64,000 nucleotides of DNA from Henningerozyma blattae CBS 6284. Lineage: Eukaryota > Ascomycota > Saccharomycetes > Saccharomycetales > Saccharomycetaceae. Numbering within the stretch: position 1 is the stretch's first letter; each line of letters starts with the position of its first letter. The notes below the pieces were generated by a model, which saw nothing but the letters and a program-made list of their open reading frames with translations, made no database searches and was not told where the DNA came from. The translations under genes and the position numbers were made by a program. Below, one piece after another: positions 1 to 10,414 of the stretch. Where the stretch lies: NCBI RefSeq assembly GCF_000315915.1, contig NC_020186.1, positions 1,922,001 through 1,986,000 of the forward strand. Reading direction: 5' to 3'.

Positions 1-2712
1 ACCATTAGCACTACATCTTTTACAATGGTATGTTTCGTGTGTATCACAAATAGTATTTTCGTTCAATTGAAATAACTGTCTTAAATTATCAGCACTAAAC
101 AATCTTTCGACATCTTCTTTAGCATCGACAACACATGAACTCAGACTCATTTTCATAGATTGCCTTTGGAATATTTTCTCTTCAATAGTACCTGTGGAGA
201 TAAATCTATAAATAAAACAATCCTTCTTTTGACCATCTCTCCAAACACGAGCTAATGCTTGTTGATCTGCCGCAGGATTCCAATCAGGGTCTAATAATAT
301 AAGTCTATTTGCACCAATTAAATTGATACCACAACCACCGGCTTTAGAACTTAGCAAAAAGATAAATTCTTGTCCCTCCGGGTCATTAAATCTATCCACT
401 AATTTTTGTCTCTTGTTGATAGACATCGTACCGTCCAATCTTAAGACACCATAATGTTTATTTCTGCACATTTTTTCAATTAAATCTAATGTCTGAGTAT
501 AATTTGAAATTAAAACAATTTTATCATCAGATTTGGTTTTTATCTGATGTAAAAATCTTTCTAGTATTGAAAATTTCCCCGAATATTCTGTTTGGATAGT
601 TCTACTATTACCATTCATATTAAAATCATCAGGTATATCAAAATCGTCAGTCATAACAGAATTCAGTTCATCTTCCAAATTTAATAAATTAGGATGATTA
701 CATAATTTTTTTAATAAACCAATAGCCTTTAATGGTTGGGAACCGTTCACTCCATTAACAACTTTTTTAATATCTCTAGATTTAACAAAACGTTTATAAA
801 GTTCCCTTTGAAATGGCTTTAAATTAACAAATATAACGTGTTCATATTTGCATGGTAAATATTTCGATAATATATCGTTTGTACGTCTAATAATAAATTT
901 TGATACAATGTTGGATAATTGAGTAAGTTGTTGCGTACCTTTGGCTATTTCTTTATCAGTAGCATCGGCATCACGACTTCTAAGAATTGGGATTTCATAA
1001 TTTTTTCTAAATTCTAATCTAGTTCCTAATAATCCAGGGTTGGAGAAATTTAATAATGCAAAATATTCTGATAAATCGTTTTGTATCGGTGTACCGGATA
1101 AGATAACTCTTCTAGGACAGTTAATACTGTCTAATGCAGTAAAGGTTAAAGAGTCACCATTTTTTAATCTATGACCTTCATCCGCCAGCATTAATCCAAC
1201 TTCAGTATTTTTCAATTGGTCAACATTCCTTCTTAAAGTTTCATAAGAAATAATTAGTACTGGCTTGACAATATTACGACCCTTTGCTTGACCCCATGCT
1301 CTTATTGCTTCAGAAACAGTAGAGTTTGATGACATTAAAGATGATTTTTTACCGTCAATGGCTAAAGGTGATAATGTACCGGGTCCTAGCCATTTTATTA
1401 ATTCATTAGCCCAATTATTGACTAGTGATGAAGGGCAAACGATAATACATTTATCAATTAATCGTTTACCTTGAGGACCTTGTCTTAAAAGTGTCCACAT
1501 TAAGGTAATACATTGTAAAGTCTTACCTAACCCCATCTCATCTGCCATAATACACCCATAAGCACCTCTATTGTCTTCAGGATTCTCTACTTTTTCAACT
1601 TGGGATGCTCCTTGGGTATTTTTAGTTTTTTTTTCATTTTGTTTTTTTGTTGATTTTTTACTATTTTTTTTCTTATTTGATTTAGTAGTTCTTGTTTCTT
1701 CCTTCATATTTTGTTTTATTTCTTCTTGTTGTGTCGCTGCTACTGCCCCTTGTTCCAACTGCTGACTTAATCTTAGCTCAAGCTCATCATTTGGAGCATC
1801 TTCTTTTAAGACAATTTTAGAGCTTTCTAATACCTTTTGAGATTCTAGATAATCTTTCATTACCAGACCAGTTACACAGCGATATAAAAATCTAACACCT
1901 TCGACTTGATGTGGTCTTAAAATATTGGCCAACTTTGGATCTAATACGACAGGAATATTCTTAAAAGTTTTGCTCTTTTCATTGGATTGAGAAAATGGAG
2001 AGTCGCCTAATAATTCGTTTAGAGATTTATTTCGGAGTCCATTTGACATAAATTTTGGATGAAGACATGTTTTTTTTCTTTGTGTATTGTTTAAATTTTG
2101 AGTACTCTCTTCTATGTTATTTGTGGTTGTATTTTCGTTAGATCCTTTAATAATCATTTCACCATCAATCGAAGGATCATACAACACAATGGCAAATTCA
2201 TCTGTTGGATCATGTAATGGTCTTGGTTCGGGTATTACTGTTCTCTTCATACCAAGTGTCATTGGAATAGAGTGTCTTTGAATGTAACCTTTAATTGGAA
2301 CAGAAAATGATCTTTTTAGAGTGAAATTAATATTAGATAACCGATTTGGATCTTCAGTTAATCTTCTGGCACTTAATGCATCAATTCTTCTATTCTTCGA
2401 TATAATTATTTTCCCATTTTCATCAATCGCTTGATCAGTTGTCGAACTATTAACTTCTATATCTATATCTAAATTTGCATAAGAAATATTTGTTCTCTTC
2501 CTTAGTACTCTACCGTAAGACGATGTATTTGGAGCAGAAATTTTTTCATTTGTCACAGATCTTGATACTGTTGAGGATCTATACGGTACTTTGAATGGTT
2601 TAGATAATTTAGTTTGAGAGGCATGTAAATCTATCGGGGTAGGAACTTTTTTGGGTCTTTCACCTGCTCCAATCCCATTTGGAGGTCTGTCTGGTAATCT
2701 TCTTTTCGCCAT
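1..2712 (-). CDS. RAD54: DNA repair translocase Rad54 (C-terminus beyond window edge)
   Basis: Snf2-family ATPase that partners Rad51 in homologous recombination, moving on duplex DNA in the nucleus. Seen: an open frame of 904 codons from the ATG at 2712-2710 to base 1. It starts MAKRRLPDRPPNGIGAGERP, the conserved Rad54 opening. Walker A (MADEMGLGKT) ends near residue 398 and the DEGH box is at about 511-514. The last visible residues, HETYHCKRC, are a conserved stretch close to the end of the family, so roughly 45 residues are probably missing. A Lys/Glu/Ser-rich insert of about 90 residues before Walker A is longer than in S. cerevisiae. It is divergent from SPT15. An MCB box lies 201 bp upstream of the ATG. 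Identity is certain from motif order and N-terminus. Confidence 0.97.
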   Translation of the reverse strand, partial: MAKRRLPDRPPNGIGAGERPKKVPTPIDLHASQTKLSKPFKVPYRSSTVSRSVTNEKISAPNTSSYGRVLRKRTNISYANLDIDIEVNSSTTDQAIDENGKIIISKNRRIDALSARRLTEDPNRLSNINFTLKRSFSVPIKGYIQRHSIPMTLGMKRTVIPEPRPLHDPTDEFAIVLYDPSIDGEMIIKGSNENTTTNNIEESTQNLNNTQRKKTCLHPKFMSNGLRNKSLNELLGDSPFSQSNEKSKTFKNIPVVLDPKLANILRPHQVEGVRFLYRCVTGLVMKDYLESQKVLESSKIVLKEDAPNDELELRLSQQLEQGAVAATQQEEIKQNMKEETRTTKSNKKKNSKKSTKKQNEKKTKNTQGASQVEKVENPEDNRGAYGCIMADEMGLGKTLQCITLMWTLLRQGPQGKRLIDKCIIVCPSSLVNNWANELIKWLGPGTLSPLAIDGKKSSLMSSNSTVSEAIRAWGQAKGRNIVKPVLIISYETLRRNVDQLKNTEVGLMLADEGHRLKNGDSLTFTALDSINCPRRVILSGTPIQNDLSEYFALLNFSNPGLLGTRLEFRKNYEIPILRSRDADATDKEIAKGTQQLTQLSNIVSKFIIRRTNDILSKYLPCKYEHVIFVNLKPFQRELYKRFVKSRDIKKVVNGVNGSQPLKAIGLLKKLCNHPNLLNLEDELNSVMTDDFDIPDDFNMNGNSRTIQTEYSGKFSILERFLHQIKTKSDDKIVLISNYTQTLDLIEKMCRNKHYGVLRLDGTMSINKRQKLVDRFNDPEGQEFIFLLSSKAGGCGINLIGANRLILLDPDWNPAADQQALARVWRDGQKKDCFIYRFISTGTIEEKIFQRQSMKMSLSSCVVDAKEDVERLFSADNLRQLFQLNENTICDTHETYHCKRCSANG

Positions 2713-3639
2713 TACGAAATTATTGAGCAAATGCTATTTGAATGAAATGACCTCGCTGAGGACCCTTGAGTTTAGTTATTTTAGAAGGAATATTAAATTT
2801 TAAATATGTTACACTAACTTCTTTAATAAGCTTACTCATCAATTTTTGCATTTTCTGTAAACTCATTTAGGTCAAGGATATTTTTATTCAGTAATTAGAC
2901 TCCGAAACCAAAACGCGTAAATAAAAGAAATATGTAAAATAATAACAATTTTAAAAAAAAAAATTAATCAAAGAGAAGTTGTTATAAAATAGTGTCAGTT
3001 AAATGTTACAATATGTGCTTTTTAAGTAAAGTTATTATGATCTATATTAGATGTTATTATATTAGGTTGTAACATTTTTTCATTTAATAAAATCTTTTTT
3101 CACTAAAATTGGAAAGCCTCTAAAATAATTATTTTCAATTAAAAAATAAAAAAAAAAAAAAAGAGAGGGAGAACTAGTACAATAATTGTTCCCAATATAA
3201 TTTGGAATATGATTATAGCTTTAGAGTGTAGGCATTTTTCACTCAAAGTTATCTATCGATTTTCTTTAGTGGCATTAGTATAACATGTATTTCATGTTTC
3301 CGTCTCATTTCCGAGAAGATTTTTCTAAAAATTTTGACGTACAAAGCGAGCATATAAAAAGGAGAATTTTCAGCGAAAAAATAATTTCGATTAAACTTAC
3401 TAACCACTTTAAAGGATTATTCTTTGGAAAATAACATAAAAGCTTAATAAGAGTTTGCAAATACCAATTATAATAGGGCAATAAGCAACATTCAATCTAG
3501 ACTACTTGTATAATATCAGCTCAGTAGATTACTGTTGTTAGGTTTTATTTTCGATTTCGACTTAAAGTGTTTTTTTTTCTTTTAATCTCCAGTCAAATAA
3601 AAATATAGTACAATTATAGAGTAAAATATATCACACATC
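2713..3639. other. Divergent RAD54-SPT15 intergenic region
   Basis: No gene seen. It is AT-rich, holds the promoters of both flanking genes, one MCB box (2913-2918), several poly-A/T tracts and a TATA-like TATAAAAA at 3353-3360 that is a candidate SPT15 element about 280 bp before its ATG. Confidence 0.7.
2913..2918. promoter_or_regulatory. MCB box (ACGCGT) upstream of RAD54
   Basis: Perfect ACGCGT, the MluI cell-cycle box bound by MBF (Mbp1-Swi6), 201 bp before the RAD54 ATG. RAD54 is G1/S-regulated in S. cerevisiae, so the site is plausible; binding here is inferred. Confidence 0.55.
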
Positions 3640-4368
3640 ATGGCTGAAGAAAATGATAAGAGACTTAAGGAATTTCAAGAAGCTAATAAGATAGTTTTCG
3701 ATCCAAATACAAGACAAGTCTGGGATACGCCAAATGGTGATAGTAATTCCAATACTACTGCTTTGAAGAGTGAAAATTCTATCGCTAAGACGAATGAAAT
3801 TATTGAACCAGATGGTTCTACTACTTCTGGGATTGTGCCTACTCTACAAAACATTGTTGCCACTGTTAACTTGGGTTGTCGTTTGGATTTAAAGACTGTT
3901 GCACTGCATGCACGTAATGCAGAATACAATCCAAAACGTTTTGCAGCTGTTATTATGCGTATTAGAGAGCCTAAAACAACAGCATTGATTTTTGCCTCTG
4001 GTAAAATGGTTGTTACTGGTGCAAAATCAGAAGATGATTCCAAATTGGCAAGTAGAAAATATGCTAGAATCATTCAAAAGATTGGGTTTGCTGCTAAATT
4101 CACTGATTTTAAAATCCAAAATATTGTTGGTTCTTGTGATGTGAAATTCCCTATTCGTTTAGAAGGTTTAGCCTTTAGCCATGGTACTTTCTCGTCATAT
4201 GAACCTGAATTATTCCCTGGTTTAATTTATAGAATGGTGAAACCAAAAATTGTTTTACTGATATTCGTTTCTGGTAAAATTGTTTTGACCGGTGCTAAGC
4301 AAAGAGAAGAAATTTATCAAGCCTTTGAAGCTATCTATCCCGTTTTAAGTGAATTCAGAAAGATGTAG
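3640..4368 (+). CDS. SPT15: TATA-binding protein
   Basis: TBP, the DNA-binding subunit of TFIID also used by Pol I and Pol III initiation factors. The 242-residue product has a divergent polar N-terminal arm (residues 1-62) and the universal C-terminal saddle core (63-242). The core is two direct repeats, seen as [13 protein letters not shown] / [14 protein letters not shown] in the first and [11 protein letters not shown] / [12 protein letters not shown] in the second. Length fits the family (240 in S. cerevisiae). It lies between RAD54 (divergent) and RAD55 (same strand). In S. cerevisiae SPT15 is YER148W, near SPI1, the paralogue of SED1, so the SPT15-RAD55-SED1 order fits a merged ancestral track. 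No anomalies. Confidence 0.98.
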   Translation: MAEENDKRLKEFQEANKIVFDPNTRQVWDTPNGDSNSNTTALKSENSIAKTNEIIEPDGSTTSGIVPTLQNIVATVNLGCRLDLKTVALHARNAEYNPKRFAAVIMRIREPKTTALIFASGKMVVTGAKSEDDSKLASRKYARIIQKIGFAAKFTDFKIQNIVGSCDVKFPIRLEGLAFSHGTFSSYEPELFPGLIYRMVKPKIVLLIFVSGKIVLTGAKQREEIYQAFEAIYPVLSEFRKM

Positions 4369-5753
4369 AGAAATTAATCATGTATTATTTCTCGTTCTTC
4401 TTCATCATCCTCGTCTAAACTTTTTTTCTTCTCTTACCTCAGTAAATGACCCAACACCCTATAAAACAACCAAATGTTGAACTAAGTATTGTAGAATCCA
4501 TTCTTTAGATAGCATTAATCAGGCATTTCCATTTAAATTTGCTTGTTCAGTTGCCAGATTAATTGCTTTTCTAATAGTTTAATAATGACGGGGTTGATGG
4601 ATACTTCCCTGTCAAGATAAAAGAAGTTTTTTTATCTATTGTCATTGAAACACTCTTGTTCCCTTAGTTGGAGTAACATGAGACCGTTTCAAAAAGAAAG
4701 GTGAAGTTGATTAGATGATTCACTTATTTTTCATGAGGAACAAAAGAATTATTCATTGTCTCTTCCTATTGTGACAAAGATACTGTGCATATAATCGATG
4801 AAGAAACTTTCGGAAGACTTCCAATTTTAAAACATTTTTCAATGAACTTATTTTCTAAAGACCACTAACGAAGTAATGATCAAAGAACAAGCTGAACCAA
4901 ATAAATTCCTCGCATTGTCATCATCATATGAACCAACATTATTACAACTAGTTTAATGAGTTCAACCAAATATTGTACATGCATATCCGCATTGGGATAT
5001 ATATATCTGTGTATTATAAATAAATAGTAATAATAAGATATTATTCTATAAGTAGTCTAAACCATATTTTTTACGGTATACAATGCTTCTATTAGAGCCT
5101 TGTAAAGCAAAACAATAACAAGTTGGCTAGTAGTCTTAGAAAACTTTGTGGAAATAAAAATAAAGATGAATTGAGTCATCAAAAGAATATTTTTTTCTTG
5201 ATGGATTTCAATTCAAAACAAAAAAAAAGTTTAAAAAAAATAGATGGTTGCATATAAACTTTTTCCATAACAGAATTGAGAGAGAAAAAGAATCATCATC
5301 AAACTTTGTTTGTTTTGTTTTTCTTGGTTTTTTTCACCTAACAATTTTCGCACACGTCTTGGATTGCGTGTTTTGATCAAAAAAAAAAAAAAAAGAAAAA
5401 CTGTCATTTCTTGTTGTCATTATTATCATTAAAGTTTAATCTTTCAGTTTGTTATTGTTATAACGTTTTTGGAAATAAAATTCTTGCATAAGGATTTACT
5501 GCAGGAAATATTGAAAAAAATAAATCACAGTCAAAGATTGAGTCTTTTATGATTATGATTTACTAATTTGAAATAAGCACTTCAAGAATTTTGTTACTAG
5601 GGTTTGTTTGCCTTCTTCTATTTTTATTTTTGATTTTAAGATTTATCAAGCAGTAATAATAATAACGCTGAGGTTATCTGGTTTCTGTTTTTTAAAAAGA
5701 GAATAGTTTGTTGATTTAAGAATAGCAAACTTAAAATAAGTGTGTGTTTTTTT
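4369..5753. other. Intergenic region SPT15-RAD55
   Basis: No convincing gene on either strand in nearly 1.4 kb. AT-rich with scattered poly-A/T tracts. It should contain the SPT15 3' end and RAD55 promoter. A minus-strand gene (PEA2, YER149C) occupies the matching spot in one S. cerevisiae track; no remnant of it is recognised. Confidence 0.6.
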
Positions 5754-6944
5754 ATGTCGTTTGGAGTATCTTTATCACAATTAATTACTAATAATAAGCC
5801 AATTTCTACCGGTATCCCAATATTGGATGAACAATTAGATTCTGGGTTCCAACAACGATCCATCTATGAGATATATGGCCCTCCAGGTGTTGGGAAAAGA
5901 TTATTAGGTCAACAAATTATAGAAAATGCAAATGATGGAGATAGGATATTATGGATAGATACTTATAACACTATCGATTTTAAGCATTCCAATGGTAAGA
6001 ATAGACAAAATAATAATTTGAAAATTCAAGAAAAGCATATTGATTTCATTCGGATTGATAAGGCTAGTCAATTAATTTATTTTTTCCAAAAATTAGCCAT
6101 AAAATATACCATAATTATAATTGATCGTTTTTCTCAAATCATTACTGATTATTTATATACTTTATATTCTAAAGAGAAAAGTTTTGAAGTCAAAAATATC
6201 CATGAGATTAAATGTAATTATCTTTGTGTTATCTTCACATTATTTACAAAGTATAATAATAAGAATGATTCTACTATAATACTATTAGATGATTGTATGA
6301 ATACTGGGTATACACCAATGGATCTTCATGGGAGTAATTCTAATTATGAAGTAATTGGTAATAATAATTTTCTTGTTCAAAAAAACCATTATGATAATTT
6401 GGTAATGAATCCTGATGAGATGAATGATAATTCCAATAAACCAGCAAATGTTCAAGTATTAAGAAGTGGACTAGTAGGTAATATCGGATATGGTCCCAAG
6501 GATTATAAATGGTTAGTATTTTTAAAGAACCAAATAGGAATGTTTCGAGATTGGAACGATGGAGGGCAAACAGAAAATAATTCGGATCTATGTCGAATAT
6601 TGTTGATCAATGGTACAGACAAATCAAACTCAAATTCCATACATGGTCAAAGTCCTAATAGTAGACCTAGTAGTAGGGACAAGAACTATCATAGTAGAAA
6701 AGAAAATGTAATGGATAATAAAGTTGTTATTGTCATTAACCCCAATACTGGTAGATTTGAGGACAAAATTCATATGAAACAGGTTACTAAAAGAACTAAT
6801 AATGAAGATTCAAGTGATGAAACTGTTAACGAAGAAAAACTGGAAGGGGTAAAACGCGTTAAGACAAACTCTTCTAGCGTAGATATAGCAAACTTGGATA
6901 TAGTTTCCGATAATAATGATATTGTTTACGATAGTGAAGGTTAA
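5754..6944 (+). CDS. RAD55: Rad51 paralogue Rad55
   Basis: Rad55 forms a heterodimer with Rad57 that stabilises Rad51 filaments. The 396-residue product starts MSFGVSLSQLI; the in-frame codon at 5742 is GTG, so the ATG at 5754 is chosen. Family features: the GFQ.RSIYEI.GPPG stretch, a hydrophobic Walker B-like IIIIDRFSQI, the LDDCMNT segment, FRDWN, and a C-terminal acidic tail ending IVYDSEG, nearly the S. cerevisiae end. The central and C-terminal parts are Asn/Ser-rich. Odd: Walker A reads GPPGVGKR (residues 42-49), with Arg where the family has Thr/Ser. In S. cerevisiae RAD55 (YDR076W) precedes SED1 (YDR077W), as here. Identity is firm; ATPase competence is uncertain. Confidence 0.93.
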   Translation: MSFGVSLSQLITNNKPISTGIPILDEQLDSGFQQRSIYEIYGPPGVGKRLLGQQIIENANDGDRILWIDTYNTIDFKHSNGKNRQNNNLKIQEKHIDFIRIDKASQLIYFFQKLAIKYTIIIIDRFSQIITDYLYTLYSKEKSFEVKNIHEIKCNYLCVIFTLFTKYNNKNDSTIILLDDCMNTGYTPMDLHGSNSNYEVIGNNNFLVQKNHYDNLVMNPDEMNDNSNKPANVQVLRSGLVGNIGYGPKDYKWLVFLKNQIGMFRDWNDGGQTENNSDLCRILLINGTDKSNSNSIHGQSPNSRPSSRDKNYHSRKENVMDNKVVIVINPNTGRFEDKIHMKQVTKRTNNEDSSDETVNEEKLEGVKRVKTNSSSVDIANLDIVSDNNDIVYDSEG

Positions 6945-7759
6945 TTACAGAAGAAGTATATTTTTCTTGGACAATCTAACCTCAATGATGGTAACTTTAA
7001 ATTGGCATTTCCCCTTTGTGATATATAAGCCACGTCACGATCTTTATAGAATGTTTCGAAAATATTCTACTCTTGTGGTAGAGACAATTATATAGGAATA
7101 GATTAGTTTCCTAATATGGGGAAATTTTTACTTCGTCTATTAATTTGCTTAGCACATCAATATTTGCTTAGCGTATCTTTCAGTTTGTTTATTTTTTTTT
7201 TTCATTTTGCCCTCAGGAGAAGTAAAATTACTATTGTTGTCAACAAGTAAAATTCTTGATCTTGAAACAATGTTTGTAGATTCCGGGTCGGTTACGGTAA
7301 TTTTTTCCGGTTGAAAGTGATTTACAATTATATTTAGTTAAAATAAACTTCAATTTGTATACTAATGATAAATAACCGTTTAAAGAGTATTGTAAGTTAC
7401 TCGATTTTAAAAAAACAAAACATAGTAACGATAATAACAATTGCAATTTTTACTGCAAAGAAGTATCACAATGTACTAAAGTACAATTTACCGTACTATT
7501 CTTGGATATACTTACACTGTTCAGATCATTCATGGTAAAAAAGTCTTTGTATTTTAATTTAATTAGGTTTACAATCTAAGTTTAGTAATAAGACATATTG
7601 AATTTATACCGAAGAAAACATTAAGTTTATAGCAAGAGTTTGCCAAAATACAATAGTTGTCTGTCTTCTTGTTTCATGCTTTAATTTAATAAATTTCTTG
7701 TAGTTTCAGTGCTATTATTGCACATTTTACGTAAACTGTATGATCCTTTCTTGCATGTT

Positions 7760-8030
7760 CCTATTTATTTTCCCACATGATGGAATCCAATTTAGCTTGA
7801 ATAACTTTCAAAGCATTGCCACCTCCATTGGCCTACGGAGCAAGGACAAACTTTTCAAACTCTTCGGGAGGACCATGGGCTCATTTCCCATAAGTGCTGT
7901 AATATTCATTTCAGGTAAGGAAGAGTTAGAAGAGGACATCGTTTGGTTTGCATTTGCATTTACATTTGCTCTTACATTTGCTTTTACTTTTACTTTTTCA
8001 TCTGCTTCTGCTTTTGCTATTTGCTTGCGT
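7760..8030 (-). pseudogene. Possible small gene relic, unidentified
   Basis: On the minus strand one frame reads MSSSNSSLPEMNITALMGNEP. A neighbouring frame continues with EEFEKFVLAP, a TAG, then ANGGGNALKVIQAKLDSIMW and a stop, as if a frameshift and a stop broke a short gene. Upstream is a low-complexity Lys/Ala/Asn repeat built from GCAAAT-like hexamers. I do not recognise the family. It could be chance. Confidence 0.2.
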
Positions 8031-10274
8031 TGGCATTTTTAAAAGATTGCATATTAATATTATTTTTTTATTAATTTTTTTGTCATCTTGAAATGTTTCA
8101 TTCTTGGAGATCTAGGTACGGTAATCGGGCTTGATTTGGCAAGCATTCTTGATACCACTACGGTAGTTTCTCTGCGAAAAATCAAAAGCCAAAACAACAA
8201 ATATTAGGGTATATCCATGACTCTCAAACATATCAAGGAAAACATTGCACAGAATGATTAGATATATACACCAAACAAACAAAAAAACCTAATTTGGGAC
8301 ACATCTCCACTAAACCCAGAAAGAAAAACCCCACTAGCCGCCGAGCCAAGAAAGCTTAAAACCCCCCGCCTTTCTTTTCGGCAGCTGATACACCCGTGCA
8401 CTTGTCCAAAATCTCAATCGGGACACACCGCCTCCCAATATTTTCATTAGCAACATTTTCATTTACAATTTTTGCAATTACCATTACCGTTTTCCTCAAT
8501 AGGATTATTACAGGTTAACCATGGTTAACCATGGTTGTACCTCTAATAATATTAAACTCTGTCTCTCTCTTCCTCTCTCACTCCCTCTTGTTCAAGGCAC
8601 TCTCCCTAACATCATTAACCAATTATCTTTGCTCAAGACTCTAGTCCCAGCAAAGACTCCAATACTAGTAAGTATCTATACCTCTATGTCAGTATGTATT
8701 TTTTTTTCACTATTGCCAGCATTTACTCCCGATAACCTTGTTACCGATATCCGAAATTGCGGAGCCCAAAGTCATTTAGGCAATTTCCTATATAGGCCCA
8801 ACTATCATGTATTGGGCAATTCCCGGCACGTGTTATGCCTGCAGATCCTACTAGCGATCGATTCTGATCGATTACATCCCACGATCGATCGGAATCAAAT
8901 CGATGACCCTTTTGGGCAAACTCTCTCTTGCAAAGACTCACGCCGCATCTGGTCATAGATCGGGTGCAACCCGGACATCCCGAAATGTCACCGCTCCTTG
9001 TAGTGGATATTCCTAACTAGGAAACCCAAGTCCCAAAACCATTCTGCAATATGTCCTCATTAGGTATCGAGGCAGAATTAATACCGTATCTGGATATATT
9101 GACGCAAATAGCAATCCGCATTGGCATTGTCATTCCCAAAAAACAGGTTGTATCCCAAAAAGGCAACTGGCACAGGAACTGATGTAGCGGCTTGTGTAGG
9201 CAGACCTCTTTTTTCATCATCATCTTTTTCTTATTTTTTTTCTGTCAATCCAAACTGGGAATCGTTCGGGCTCGCCAATTTCCGGATTAGGTACGCAGTC
9301 TCACTCCTTAATGGGCCATGTTTATCTTTTGCAATTTGCAGTTATGTCATAGGCAAAATACACGTCCGATCCCGAATACGGAAACTCGCAAAATAGAGTA
9401 AGAGGTACGCTTTCCCAATGTGTCACGGACAAAAGTGGGGACTACTGGGATTGATAAAAATCTACGTCATAGTATGGAAGCAGAACGCGTGCGGGCAAAT
9501 ATAGTTACAAGTTCAAAGAAAAAAATAGACCCCTCTTTGACCCATTCTGGTAAACATTTCTGGAAGTGACATCTCAGGTGTTTGTTAAGAAGAAAAGAGA
9601 ATTTAGTATTTTTTCTATTATTTTTTTGGAGTTGACCCAGCAAATAATAAGATTGATAATCACCCAGAGGAAAGTGTTGTTTACTAAAAATACTCTCTGT
9701 CAGTTCCTGTCACGGATGCCTGTCAAAATATAGAACCAGCCTATAATGCCTACAAGAGTGAGAATTTACAAATATTTGTAGGGTTAAAGGATTCGAGTGC
9801 AGATTGTTAGTGCATGCTATTTTAAGCTCTGGCACTTTTTCCACGCCCTGTCTGGATATGGCAATTTGCATAACAAAGATGCAATAAATAGATTTGTTGC
9901 AATAACAAAGATGTAATTAGCAGAAATATTGCATTTTCACTGAATTCTTCGATAAGAATTCGAGCAGATTGCTTGCAATCCCACATATCCACTAATTACT
10001 ATTACTGTAATCATCCACCAACAATAACAAACCCATGAGCATTGTATTAGGGTATAGCGTACAATTCTGTTTATTGTCACTTCTTTATTTGGCATCTTCA
10101 AGGAAAAGTCGCGTAGGGCTGCTAGAACATACAAGACAGATACTACAATTATAGGTAAAGGGGCACCAGGCAGATACCTTTTGACCAAAAAATAATCAAA
10201 AAAAAATCTGATTGGTCTCACTAGCAGTCACCACTTTTTTTTAAAGATACTACTCTTGTGTTGGAAAAAAAAGG

Positions 10275-10282
10275 TATAAAAG
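10275..10282 (+). promoter_or_regulatory. TATA box of the SED1 homologue
   Basis: TATAAAAG 133-140 bp before the ATG, followed by a CT-rich then A-rich leader, the usual layout of a strongly expressed yeast gene. Confidence 0.6.
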
Positions 10283-10414
10283 AAACACATTATTGTTTCC
10301 AATTCACAATCCATATTTTCCTTCTTCTCTTCGTTATAACAAAAAATCATCATCAATACAGAAAACTACAACTTTTCTAATCCACTCGCTCGCTCACCAA
10401 CTAATCTGCAAAAA

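Larger units (their letters stand above)
6945..10414. other. Long RAD55-SED1 intergenic region with GC-raised section
   Basis: About 3.5 kb without a convincing gene. From about 8330 to 9560 the GC content is clearly higher than the surroundings, with CACGTG at 8827-8832, a GATCGAT-rich imperfect inverted repeat at 8857-8905, repeated GGCAATT-type words, an STRE-like CCCCT at 9530-9534 and AGGGG at 10159-10163. It looks like a large regulated promoter for the SED1 homologue. A short coding-like patch on the minus strand near 7760-8030 may be a gene relic. Confidence 0.55.

Noticed and set aside
5742..5753. Upstream non-ATG start for RAD55
   Set aside because: The codon is GTG; the ATG at 5754 gives the conserved Rad55 start.
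8521..8958. 145-codon ORF in the SED1 upstream region
   Set aside because: Low-complexity Leu/Ser start, no family features, overlapped by antisense ORFs; GC-raised DNA explains it.
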